Part shown: piece after piece, positions 33,165 to 40,830 of the stretch
Layout of the letters: every line of letters starts with the position of its first letter
Numbering within the stretch: position 1 is the first letter of the stretch
Assembly (NCBI RefSeq): GCF_001279585.1
Contig: NZ_LGEC01000114.1
Coordinates: forward strand, 186,001-250,000
Direction: 5' to 3'
DNA: 64,000 nt
Source of the DNA: Nocardiopsis sp. NRRL B-16309
GTDB taxonomy: Bacteria; Actinomycetota; Actinomycetes; Streptosporangiales; Streptosporangiaceae
The notes under the pieces: model-generated
What the model was told of the DNA's origin: nothing
Seen by the model: the letters and a program-made list of their open reading frames with translations, nothing else
The model's database searches: none
Program-made: the position numbers and the translations under genes

Positions 33165-34631
33165 CTACTGAGAGGGGATGGCATAGAGGTGGTCGTCGTG
33201 GACCACGATGGCGTTGTCGCCCAGGAGTCCTTCGGGCTGCGCCGCGCCCTCGACCAGGTCGGAGGGCATGCCCGAGGTGCTGACCGCCACCGGTGCGCCG
33301 TCGAGCCGTCCGAAGACCTGGTCGCCGACGGCGATCTCGGGCACGAAGCCGGGGACCACCGCGGTCTCGCCGGACGAGGGGTCCATGACGACGGGACCGT
33401 AGGCGACCACGCGGGTCCCGATCGGTCCGGAGCGGTGGCGCACGTCCTCCAGGTCCGCGGGGTCGATGTCGGCGCCGCCGACCGCGCTGCCGTCCTCGCG
33501 GTCGTGGAAGGCCAGGTGGACCCCCTCCCCCTGGAGGGGCTCCCAGCGCACGATCACGTACTCGCGCAGGGCGGTGACGATCGCGTCCATCTCACCGGAC
33601 TCCCGCGGGCGCCGGGCGTGGACCTCCTCGACGCCGCCGTCGGTGTCGACCCACTGCCACGGCCCGTTCACGACCGCGTTGAGGACGCGTTCCCCGTCGG
33701 CCACCAGGGGCGCGGACTCGCCCGGGGACTCGACCTCCACGAGTTCGGCGCCGACGGGCACGAACGCGGTCTCCGCCGTCCGCACCAGCACCGAGTCGCC
33801 CACGTACTGGGCGGTGGCGTCCGTCGGCAGAGCCACGCTCGTCGGTTCGCCGCCCTCGACGGGCCAGAACCAGAGGGTGTCGGCCGTCTCCAGGACGACC
33901 GCGGTCCCGTCCCCGTACTCCACGAAGCGCGGCGCGTCGAGGAACTCCCCGGCGCCCGCGGGCAGGTCGACCGCCCAGCGGCGCTCGCCGTCGGCGCCGA
34001 ACAGGTTGAGCCGGTCGTCGGGGTCGGTGTAGGCGAGGAGGTCCTCCTCGCGGCTCACTCCCGGGCGGGTGTCCGGGGCCAGCGGTTCGTCGAAGACCAC
34101 GGTGTCGTCGAAGCCGGGGGGCGCGGGATGGCCGAGGGCGGCGCCGTCCCCGCCCCCGGTCCCGGCCGCCGTGGAGGAACCGACGAGGAACCGTGTCGCC
34201 ACGGCGCCCGCACCGACGAGCAGCACCAGGGCCAGCACCGCGGCGGCGGCGATGACCAGGGTCCGGCCCCGGGAGGAGCGGCCCTGGCCCTTCGTCGCCG
34301 CAGCCGGCGCAGGCTGCGGCGACGGCTGCGCGGGGGGCGGGGGCGACGCGGCGGCGGGCGCCGCCTCGTCCGCCGCCCGCACCACGCCGTCGGGTGTCGC
34401 CAGGAGCAGCCAGTAGCCGTTGGCGTCGCGGGCGTCGACCAGCACCGGCTGCCCGATGCGGGCGGCGTGGCCGGTGGCGACGTCCAGCGCGGCACGGCGC
34501 GTCTCCTTGGGGGCGGCACCCGTCACGACCTGGCGCTGCCCCTCGATGACGATCTCCGCGCTGTGCTCGTCAGGGGCGATGACGATGACGGCTGTGGGCC
34601 GGGACTGCCCCGGTCGGGACGCCCGGCTCAT
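33165..34631 (-). CDS. Single-pass membrane protein with large extracytoplasmic domain, unknown function
   Basis: A 488-residue protein. An N-terminal cytoplasmic region of about 90 residues (TAVIVIAPDEHSAEIVIEGQ) is followed by a Pro/Ala-rich linker, one membrane helix (TLVIAAAAVLALVLLVGAGA) and an extracytoplasmic domain of about 320 residues with repeated beta-strand and VV/DG patterns like a propeller (LNLFGADGERRWAVDLPAG). I do not recognise a named family. ATG 34631 has GGAGG five bases upstream. It lies just before the LPXTG surface protein gene, and the pair may form a surface complex. Confidence 0.78.
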   Translation of the reverse strand: MSRASRPGQSRPTAVIVIAPDEHSAEIVIEGQRQVVTGAAPKETRRAALDVATGHAARIGQPVLVDARDANGYWLLLATPDGVVRAADEAAPAAASPPPPAQPSPQPAPAAATKGQGRSSRGRTLVIAAAAVLALVLLVGAGAVATRFLVGSSTAAGTGGGDGAALGHPAPPGFDDTVVFDEPLAPDTRPGVSREEDLLAYTDPDDRLNLFGADGERRWAVDLPAGAGEFLDAPRFVEYGDGTAVVLETADTLWFWPVEGGEPTSVALPTDATAQYVGDSVLVRTAETAFVPVGAELVEVESPGESAPLVADGERVLNAVVNGPWQWVDTDGGVEEVHARRPRESGEMDAIVTALREYVIVRWEPLQGEGVHLAFHDREDGSAVGGADIDPADLEDVRHRSGPIGTRVVAYGPVVMDPSSGETAVVPGFVPEIAVGDQVFGRLDGAPVAVSTSGMPSDLVEGAAQPEGLLGDNAIVVHDDHLYAIPSQ

Positions 34632-35035
34632 GGTGCCTCCGAAGGCATGGGGAACGTGGACCTGTTCGTGTACGTGGTGACGGGGGACCTCGGTCAACGG
34701 TGGGGTCACCGCTGCCCTGGGGGGTTACCGAGCGGTGGCGTTGGCACACGCGTAGTCAATGCTGTTCGAGATGATACTGACTGACGGACGTGTCGCCTAT
34801 TCCGGCCAGGGTCGTGACAGGCGACCGCAGACAGGGCGCCATGGGACCGCATATCGGTCGTCCTCCCTCTGACCTCGATGTTCGCTGTCGCCTCGATTCC
34901 TCGTCGCCCCCTCCTGCGGGACCCGACGTTGAAGTGGACACATTCCGGGTGCCTATGGTTCACGCCGAAAATGGCCGGATCTGGCCAGGCCCCCGCGGGC
35001 TCACCGCGGTCATCGTTCCCGTGGCACCGGCGCGG
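34632..35035. other. Intergenic region before the membrane/surface protein operon
   Basis: No convincing gene. On the minus strand a possible promoter, TAGGCG (34794-34799), 17 bases, TATCAT (34771-34776), would give a leader of about 130 bases for the membrane protein gene. The right part is the downstream end of the YihY gene. Short open frames here have no family features. Confidence 0.4.
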
Positions 35036-36046
35036 TCAGCGCCCGTGGTACTCGTCGATCGTGTCGATGACCGCCTGCTCCCGGCGTTCGACGAGGCGGT
35101 TGGCCCGCTCGAAGCCGCGGGTGGCGATCTCCGCCCGGGCCGCGGCCGTGCGCGCGGTCGGCCACATCGCGTCGATCTCCGAGTTCAGGCTGGAGCCCGC
35201 CAGCACGGCGATCGCCATGACGTACAGCCACGCCAGGATGGCGATGGGCGCGGCCAGCGACCCGTAGATGCTCACCTGGCCGAACGAGGCGTCCAGGTAG
35301 GCGCGCAGTCCGGCCGATCCCGCGATGAGCACCACGGTGGCCAGCAGGGCGCCCGGCAGGTGCCGCCACAGCGGGGTGCGCACCGGAACGCTGAGCGCGT
35401 AGAGGAAGGTGACCGCGGTGACGGCCAGGAACACCACGATCGGCCAGTAGAAGACGTTGAGCCGCCCCACGGTGACGGGCAGCAGATGGTGGACGAGACC
35501 GGGGCCGGCCACGAGGATCGGCAGCACGAGCAGCGCGAAGAGCAGCGCCCCCAGGTAGCCGACGAAGGCCAGGACGCGCTGGCGCAGCCACCCGCGGAGT
35601 TCGTCCAGGCCGTAGGAGATGGTGATGGAGCGGATGAACACGTTCATGGCGCGCGAGCCCGACCACAGGGAGACCAGGAAGGTCACCGACAGCAGGCCGC
35701 CCTGGACGCCGCCCAGGAAGTCGTCCACGAGGGGCTCCACGACGCTGCCGACCGTCGCCGGCGTCAGGACCCGGGCCGCCAGGTCCAGGATCCACAGCCG
35801 GATCTCCTCGACGAGGTCCTCGCCGAGCACGGCGGCGAGCGGCCCCAGCGCCCCGACCAGGCACAGCAGCAGGGCGGGCAGGGAGATCAGGGAGAAGAAG
35901 GCGGACTCGGCGGCCAGTCCGACGACGCGGTCCCTGGCGAAGGCCCGGATGGTCCGCGTGGTGAGCAGGAGCGCGTTGTGCGTGCGGGGGTGACCGCGCA
36001 GCCACGCGCCGACGGCCCTCCACAGCCCTTCCCAGAATCCCACCAC
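35036..36046 (-). CDS. YihY/BrkB-family inner-membrane protein
   Basis: A 336-residue membrane protein of the YihY/virulence factor BrkB family (once labelled ribonuclease BN). About six helices carry the family features: AAESAFFSLISLPALLLCLV, LLSVTFLVSLWSGSRAMNVF, and SIYGSLAAPIAILAWLYVMAIAVLAGSSLNSEIDA. The C-terminal tail is soluble and charged. Function in the family is unsettled. The GTG start at 36046 lacks a ribosome site; TAGCGT six bases before it could be the -10 of a leaderless promoter. Confidence 0.88.
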   Translation of the reverse strand: MVGFWEGLWRAVGAWLRGHPRTHNALLLTTRTIRAFARDRVVGLAAESAFFSLISLPALLLCLVGALGPLAAVLGEDLVEEIRLWILDLAARVLTPATVGSVVEPLVDDFLGGVQGGLLSVTFLVSLWSGSRAMNVFIRSITISYGLDELRGWLRQRVLAFVGYLGALLFALLVLPILVAGPGLVHHLLPVTVGRLNVFYWPIVVFLAVTAVTFLYALSVPVRTPLWRHLPGALLATVVLIAGSAGLRAYLDASFGQVSIYGSLAAPIAILAWLYVMAIAVLAGSSLNSEIDAMWPTARTAAARAEIATRGFERANRLVERREQAVIDTIDEYHGR

Positions 36047-36131
36047 GGGAGAACGCTATCGGCCCCGGGCGCGGCCGTGCGCGCCGCGGCTCCCCCCGGG
36101 GGTGACCTGACTCACCCCGCGCGCTCCCGTC

Positions 36132-36161
36132 TGGACAAAGCGCGGATCCCCGTGACATTCT
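36132..36161 (+). promoter_or_regulatory. Promoter of the sulfur assimilation operon, leaderless for the leader peptide
   Basis: TGGACA (36132-36137), 18 bases, CATTCT (36156-36161). The -10 ends six bases before ATG 36168 of the leader peptide, so the transcript probably starts at that ATG. Confidence 0.5.
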
Positions 36162-36167
36162 CAATGC

Positions 36168-36257
36168 ATGATCGCTGCTCTGGACCCCATGCTCTGCGTG
36201 CGCCGCCACGTGGACTTCCTTCGGGTCCGTAGTGCCATCTGTTGCAGCGTCGGTTAA
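36168..36257 (+). CDS. Cysteine-containing leader peptide of the sulfite reductase operon
   Basis: A 29-residue open frame ending in TAA, containing RRHVDFLRVRSAICC, the hallmark of actinobacterial leader peptides found before sulfur and cysteine genes (RRHxDLxRVxSxxC). Cysteines are at positions 10, 25 and 26, the last two adjacent near the end. In mycobacteria, leaderless polycysteine open frames before sulfur assimilation genes attenuate expression when cysteine is plentiful; the same mechanism is likely here. ATG 36168 is placed six bases after a -10-like hexamer; ATG 36189 would give a 22-residue form. The sulfite reductase gene starts 184 bases after its stop. I found no clear intrinsic terminator between them. 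Confidence 0.8.
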   Translation: MIAALDPMLCVRRHVDFLRVRSAICCSVG

Positions 36258-36441
36258 TCTCGCCGCCTTTTTGACGCACCCGTGATTCAGGTGTGCGCGC
36301 GGCCCCGGCGCTCTCCCTTCTTCGATTCCCACTCACGTGGACTCACTCCTGTTCGCCCGGCACGACGACGTGCGGCGCTGGAGCCAGTGGTGCGGGCGCC
36401 GGGACCGTGAGCACCCCGCGACCCCATCGGAGACACCCGCG

Positions 36442-38139
36442 ATGCCTCCCTCTTCCGCGCAGCCCGGCAAGTCCGCGACGGCAGCCAAGCCACGGCGCCG
36501 CCGTGGCGAGGGCCAGTGGGCCCTCGGCTACCGTGAGCCGCTGAACAAGAACGAGGAGAACAAGAAGAACGACGACGGACTCAACGTCCGCGACCGGATC
36601 GTCAACATCTACTCCAAGGCGGGTTTCGACTCCATCGACCCCGCCGACCTTCGCGGGCGCTTCCGCTGGTTCGGCCTCTACACCCAGCGCGCCCCGGGCA
36701 TCGACGGCGGCAAGACGGCCGTGCTGGAGCCCGAGGAGCTCGACGACCGCTACTTCATGCTGCGCGTGCGCATCGACGGCGGACAGCTCTCGGCGGCGCA
36801 GCTGCGCGCGGTCGCGGAGATCTCCCGCGACTACGGGCGCGACACCGCCGACATCACCGACCGCCAGAACGTGCAGTACCACTGGATCCGGGTCGAGGAC
36901 GTGCCCGCGATCTGGGACAAGCTGGAGTCGGTGGGCCTGTCCACGATGGAGGCCTGCGGCGACACCCCGCGCGTCATCCTGGGCTGTCCGCTGGCCGGCG
37001 TGGCCGAGGACGAGGTCCTGGACGCCAGCCCGGAGATCTTCCAGATCAACGAGGACCACATCGGCAGCCCGCTGTTCTCGAACCTGCCGCGCAAGTTCAA
37101 GACGTCGATCTCGGGCTGCTCGTCGTACTGCACGAACCACGAGATCAACGACGTGGCCTTCGTCGGGGTGCGCAACGAGGCGGGCGAGGCCGGCTACGAC
37201 CTGTTCGTCGGCGGCGGCCTGTCCACCAACCCGATGTTCGCCCAGCGTCTGGGCACGTTCGTGCGCCCGGACCAGGTCAGCGAGGTCTGGGCGGGGGTCT
37301 GCTCGGTCTTTCGCGACTACGGCTTCCGCCGGCTGCGCACCCGCGCGCGGATCAAGTTCCTCATCAAGGAGTGGGGCGCGGAGGAGTTCCGCCGGGTGCT
37401 CCAGGACGAGTACCTGGGCTACGAGCTGCCGGACGGCCCCGCGCCGGAGCTGGACCCGGGTCTGGAGCGCGACCACGTGGGCGTGCACCGCCAGCGCGAC
37501 GGCAAGTTCTACGTCGGCTTCACGCCCAAGGTCGGGCGGGTCTCGGGCACCACGCTGCTGCGCGTGGCCGAGATCGCCGAGGAGCACGGGTCGGACCGCA
37601 TCCGCACCACCGCCGACCAGAAGCTCGTGATCCTCGACATCGACGAGGACCGGGTCGACTCCATCACCGCGGCGCTGGAGGCGGAGGACCTCCAGGTCAC
37701 CCCGAGCACCTTCCGCCGCCAGACGATGGCGTGCACCGGGATCGAGTTCTGCAAGCTGGCGATCGTGGAGACCAAGGGCCGCGCCGCCACGCTCATCGAC
37801 GAGCTGGAGAAGCGGCTCCCCGACTTCGACGAGCCGCTGACCATCAACGTCAACGGGTGCCCGAACTCCTGCGCCCGCATCCAGGTCGCCGACATCGGCC
37901 TCAAGGGCCAGCTGATGATGAACGACCGCGGCGAGCAGGTCGAGGGCTACCAGATCCACCTCGGCGGCGGCATGGGGCTGACCTCGTCCTTCGGCAAGAA
38001 GATCCGCGGGCTGAAGACCACCGCGGACGACCTGCCGGACTACGTCGAGCGCGTCCTGCGCCGCTACCAGGCGCAGAAGCAGGACGGCGAGGCGTTCGCG
38101 ACCTGGGTCGGCCGCGCCGACGACGCCGACCTGACCTGA
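36442..38139 (+). CDS. sirA: Ferredoxin-dependent sulfite reductase (sulfite/nitrite reductase family)
   Basis: A 565-residue enzyme reducing sulfite to sulfide with six electrons, using coupled siroheme and 4Fe-4S cofactors. The two halves each carry a ferrodoxin-like and a sulfite reductase domain. The cluster ligands are Cys431 and Cys437 (ACTGIEFC) and Cys473 and Cys477 (GCPNSC). The substrate-site region shows DITDRQNVQYHWI and the ISGCSSYCTNHEIND segment. A basic, Lys/Arg-rich N-terminus precedes the core. ATG 36442 has GGAGA eight bases upstream. Downstream cysH and a siroheme chelatase confirm sulfite rather than nitrite as the physiological substrate. Expression is probably attenuated by the leader peptide. 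Confidence 0.93.
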   Translation: MPPSSAQPGKSATAAKPRRRRGEGQWALGYREPLNKNEENKKNDDGLNVRDRIVNIYSKAGFDSIDPADLRGRFRWFGLYTQRAPGIDGGKTAVLEPEELDDRYFMLRVRIDGGQLSAAQLRAVAEISRDYGRDTADITDRQNVQYHWIRVEDVPAIWDKLESVGLSTMEACGDTPRVILGCPLAGVAEDEVLDASPEIFQINEDHIGSPLFSNLPRKFKTSISGCSSYCTNHEINDVAFVGVRNEAGEAGYDLFVGGGLSTNPMFAQRLGTFVRPDQVSEVWAGVCSVFRDYGFRRLRTRARIKFLIKEWGAEEFRRVLQDEYLGYELPDGPAPELDPGLERDHVGVHRQRDGKFYVGFTPKVGRVSGTTLLRVAEIAEEHGSDRIRTTADQKLVILDIDEDRVDSITAALEAEDLQVTPSTFRRQTMACTGIEFCKLAIVETKGRAATLIDELEKRLPDFDEPLTINVNGCPNSCARIQVADIGLKGQLMMNDRGEQVEGYQIHLGGGMGLTSSFGKKIRGLKTTADDLPDYVERVLRRYQAQKQDGEAFATWVGRADDADLT

Positions 38140-38193
38140 GCCGTGGCGGGCCCGCGGGCCCGCCACGCCCACCGACGAAGGAAGAGGTGCGCC

Positions 38194-38391
38194 ATGTCCG
38201 AGAGGGCCGCGCCCTACTACTGCCCCTACTGCGGTGACGAGGACCTGGTGCCCGAGGAGGGCGCCGCCGTGCAGGGCGAGGGATACCCCTGGGCCTGCCT
38301 GTCCTGTGCCCGCGTGTTCCGAGTGAAGTACGTCGGGTTGCGCTCCGCGTCGCTGAGCGCCCCCTCCAGACCGACGGAAGGGAATTCATGA
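38194..38391 (+). CDS. Small zinc-ribbon-like protein of the sulfur operon
   Basis: A 65-residue protein with two Cys pairs, CPYC (Cys10, Cys13) and CLSC (Cys35, Cys38), in a rubredoxin or zinc-ribbon spacing. The ribosome site GAAGAGG is well placed before ATG 38194. It lies between sulfite reductase and cysH, and its last four bases overlap the cysH start (ATGA). Streptomycetes have a like-sized small protein at the same place. It could carry a metal for electron transfer or assembly, but its function is not established. Confidence 0.8.
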   Translation: MSERAAPYYCPYCGDEDLVPEEGAAVQGEGYPWACLSCARVFRVKYVGLRSASLSAPSRPTEGNS

Positions 38392-39089
38392 ACGCCACGA
38401 TCACCCCGGTGGGCGGCCCCGAGCTGGCCGAGCGGGCCGCGCGCGAACTGGAGGAGGCCTCCGCCGCCGAGATCATCACCTGGGCCGCGCGGACCTTTCG
38501 CGATGGGCTGTGCATGACCTCCTCGATGGCCGACGCCCTCATGGTCGACCTGGCGTCCAGGTCGGTGCCCGGGATCGACGTGATCTTCCTCGACACCGGC
38601 TACCACTTCCCCGAGACCATCGGCACCCGCGACGCCGTGGCCTCGGTCTACGACATCAACCTCATCAACGTCGAGCCCGTCCGGACCGTGGCCGAGCAGG
38701 ACCTGGCCCTGGGCCCGCGCCTGCACGGGCGCGACCCGGCGATCTGCTGCCACCTGCGCAAGGTGGAGCCCCTCCAGCGGGCGCTGGAGCCCTACAGCGC
38801 GTGGCTGACGGGCCTGCGCCGCGAGGACTCGGTGACCCGCCGCGACACCCCGGTCGTGCAGTGGGACCGGCGCCGGCGGATGACCAAGGTCAACCCGATC
38901 GCGCGGTGGACCCAGGACCAGGTCGACACCTACATGGCCGAGAACGGGGTCATGGTCAACCCCCTGCAGTACGACGGCTTCCCCTCGATCGGCTGCGAGC
39001 CGTGCACCCGGCGGGTGGAGCCGGGCGAGGACCCGCGCAGCGGCCGCTGGGCGGGCACCGGCAAGACCGAGTGCGGCATCCACGTCTGA
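38388..39089 (+). CDS. cysH: Adenylyl-sulfate (APS) reductase, CysH family
   Basis: A 233-residue assimilatory reductase turning adenylyl sulfate into sulfite with thioredoxin. The Cys pairs Cys120-Cys121 and Cys203/Cys206 (CEPC) would ligate a 4Fe-4S cluster, which marks the APS-using bacterial type rather than the cluster-free PAPS enzyme. Catalytic Cys229 is in the C-terminal ECGIH motif. Other features are MTSSMADALMVDL (P-loop-like site) and FLDTGYHFPET. Translation is coupled to the preceding small gene by an ATGA overlap. Its product, sulfite, is the substrate of the reductase encoded upstream. Confidence 0.94.
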   Translation: MNATITPVGGPELAERAARELEEASAAEIITWAARTFRDGLCMTSSMADALMVDLASRSVPGIDVIFLDTGYHFPETIGTRDAVASVYDINLINVEPVRTVAEQDLALGPRLHGRDPAICCHLRKVEPLQRALEPYSAWLTGLRREDSVTRRDTPVVQWDRRRRMTKVNPIARWTQDQVDTYMAENGVMVNPLQYDGFPSIGCEPCTRRVEPGEDPRSGRWAGTGKTECGIHV

Positions 39090-39093
39090 CCGC

Positions 39094-39119
39094 GGGCGGG
39101 GGCCTGCGCGCCCCCGCCC
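39094..39119 (+). terminator. Hairpin between cysH and the chelatase gene
   Basis: A 10-base stem (GGGCGGGGGC and complement) with a 6-base loop starts four bases after the cysH stop. It may end or reduce transcription before the chelatase gene, which then begins 22 bases later. Confidence 0.5.
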
Positions 39120-39141
39120 TCCCGACGCTGCGACGGAGACG

Positions 39142-39900
39142 ATGAGTACGACCCTGCTGGCCGTGGCCCACGGCAGCGCCGACCCGCGGTCCGCGGCGGC
39201 GGTGTCCGCGCTGTTCGAGCGCGTGCGATCCCTGCGCCCGGGCCTGGACGCGCGCGTGTGCTACCTCGACCACACCGCTCCCGGCGCCGAGGAGGCGCTC
39301 GCCGACCTCGCGGCGTCCGGCGCGGGCGAGGTCGTCGTCCTGCCGACGCTGCTCACCGCGGCCTTCCACAGCAAGGTGGACCTGCCCGGGGTCCTGGCCG
39401 GGGTCCGCGAGCGCAGTCCCTGGCTGCGCGTGCGCTACGCCGACACCCTGGGCCCGCACCCGCTGCTGCTGGAGGCCGTGGAGCGCCGCCTGGCCCAGGC
39501 GGGCGCCACCGCGGACCCGGGGACCGCCCTGGTCCTGGCCTCCGCCGGTTCCAGCGACCCCGAGGCCAACGCCACCATCCGGGCGATGGCGCGGCGGCTC
39601 GCCGAGCGCGGGCCCTGGCGCGAGGTGGTCGCCGCCTACGCCTCGGCGGCCTCGCCGAGCCCCGGGGAGGCGGTGGCCGACCTGGTCGGCGGCGGTGCCG
39701 GGCGGGTGGCCGTGGCCACCTACCTCCTGGCGCCGGGCTTCTTCGCCGACCGGGTGCGCGAGCAGTCGAGGGCGGCCGGGGCCCACACGGTGTCCGAGGC
39801 GCTGGGCGACGTCCCGGAGCTGGCCCGCGTCGTGCTGGAGCGCTACGACGCCGCGCTCGCCGGCTCCCTTGCCTCCACCGGCCGCGCGCTCGGACACTAG
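39142..39900 (+). CDS. Sirohydrochlorin chelatase (CbiX/SirB family)
   Basis: A 252-residue class II chelatase that inserts iron into sirohydrochlorin to make siroheme, or cobalt for cobalamin. It has two CbiX-like halves. The metal-site histidines are seen in AVAHGSADPR (His10) and LLTAAFHSKVDLPG (in the first half), while the second half has ATYLLAPGFFADRV in the corresponding place, without the second His. Its position after cysH points to siroheme supply for the sulfite reductase. Start ATG 39142. Confidence 0.88.
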   Translation: MSTTLLAVAHGSADPRSAAAVSALFERVRSLRPGLDARVCYLDHTAPGAEEALADLAASGAGEVVVLPTLLTAAFHSKVDLPGVLAGVRERSPWLRVRYADTLGPHPLLLEAVERRLAQAGATADPGTALVLASAGSSDPEANATIRAMARRLAERGPWREVVAAYASAASPSPGEAVADLVGGGAGRVAVATYLLAPGFFADRVREQSRAAGAHTVSEALGDVPELARVVLERYDAALAGSLASTGRALGH

Positions 39901-39929
39901 GGCGTACACGACGATCCAGGGAGGCACTG

Positions 39930-40601
39930 TTGACGGACGCACGGGGCGGGATCAGGGATCTGCTGCGGGGGCTGCCGGTGTTCGCCGGTCCGACGCCCGC
40001 GTTCGACCCGGCCGAGGCGCCGTCCGACCCGGCGGAGCTGTTCGTCGCGTGGTTCGCCGAGGCGGTGGACGCGGGGGTGGACGAGCCGCACGCGATGACG
40101 GTGTCCACGGTCGACGACCTGGGGGCGCCCTCCTCACGGGTGGTCATCATGAGGGACTTCACGCCCGAGGGCTGGTGGTTCGCCACCACGACGACCTCGC
40201 GCAAGGGCCGTGACCTGGCCGCGAACCCGGCCGTGGCGCTCGGCTTCCACTGGGTGCCCCAGGGGCGCCAGGTCCGCGTGCGCGGCACCGCCGAGCTGGC
40301 CAGCGCGCAGGAGTGCGCCGACGACTTCCTCGCCCGCCCCCTGGAGTCCCGGGTCGCGGGGCTGCACGGTCACCAGAGCGAGCCGCTGTCCGACCTCGCC
40401 GAGATCGACCGCGCCGCCGACCGGAGCCGCCGGCGCCTGGAGGAGAACCCGGACCTGGTCCCGGACGACTGGGGCCTGTACCTGGTGACCCCCGTCGAGA
40501 TCGAGTTCTGGCAGGGCGACCCGGACCGGCGCCACACCCGGCTGCTGTACGAGCGCGTCGAGCCGGGCGCGGCCTGGCACCGCACCCTGTTGTGGCCCTG
40601 A
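39930..40601 (+). CDS. pdxH: Pyridoxamine 5'-phosphate oxidase
   Basis: A 223-residue FMN enzyme making pyridoxal phosphate from pyridoxamine or pyridoxine phosphate. The family features are AMTVSTVDDLGAPSSRVVIM, FATTTTSRKGRDLAANP (FMN-binding), HWVPQGRQVRVRGTAEL, and the C-terminal EFWQGDPDRRHTRLLY followed by W(H)RTLLWP. The TTG start at 39930 has GGGAGG six bases upstream. It starts 29 bases after the chelatase gene, in the same direction, possibly as part of the same transcript, which would link cofactor supply to PLP-dependent cysteine synthesis. Confidence 0.93.
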   Translation: MTDARGGIRDLLRGLPVFAGPTPAFDPAEAPSDPAELFVAWFAEAVDAGVDEPHAMTVSTVDDLGAPSSRVVIMRDFTPEGWWFATTTTSRKGRDLAANPAVALGFHWVPQGRQVRVRGTAELASAQECADDFLARPLESRVAGLHGHQSEPLSDLAEIDRAADRSRRRLEENPDLVPDDWGLYLVTPVEIEFWQGDPDRRHTRLLYERVEPGAAWHRTLLWP

Positions 40602-40636
40602 CCCGGCCCTGACCCGGGTCCCGGGCGCGGTAGCTC

Positions 40637-40668
40637 GGCGGGTCCGGCGGGTCCGGCGGGTCCGGCGG
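40637..40668 (+). repeat. Short 9-base tandem repeat
   Basis: Three and a half copies of GGCGGGTCC in the intergenic space after pdxH. Confidence 0.8.
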
Positions 40669-40830
40669 AGCGGCGGGCCCTGTGGCGCGGCGCGCCACGC
40701 CCCCAGGCCGGGTGCGCCTCGCGCCTCCCTGGCCAGGGGCGCCCGAACCCGACCGAACCTGATTCGGTTCAGCGGGCCGGGCACGGGTACGATGCGGTCA
40801 CTCTCCATCCCGGATCCGAAGGACGCGACG

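Noticed and set aside
34706..34963. Short open frame (85 codons) upstream of the membrane/surface protein operon
   Set aside because: It has no ribosome site, no family features and atypical composition; treated as non-coding control region.
39930..40601. Longer pdxH beginning inside the chelatase gene
   Set aside because: The frame is open upstream but overlaps the chelatase in another frame; the TTG with GGGAGG gives the normal family length.
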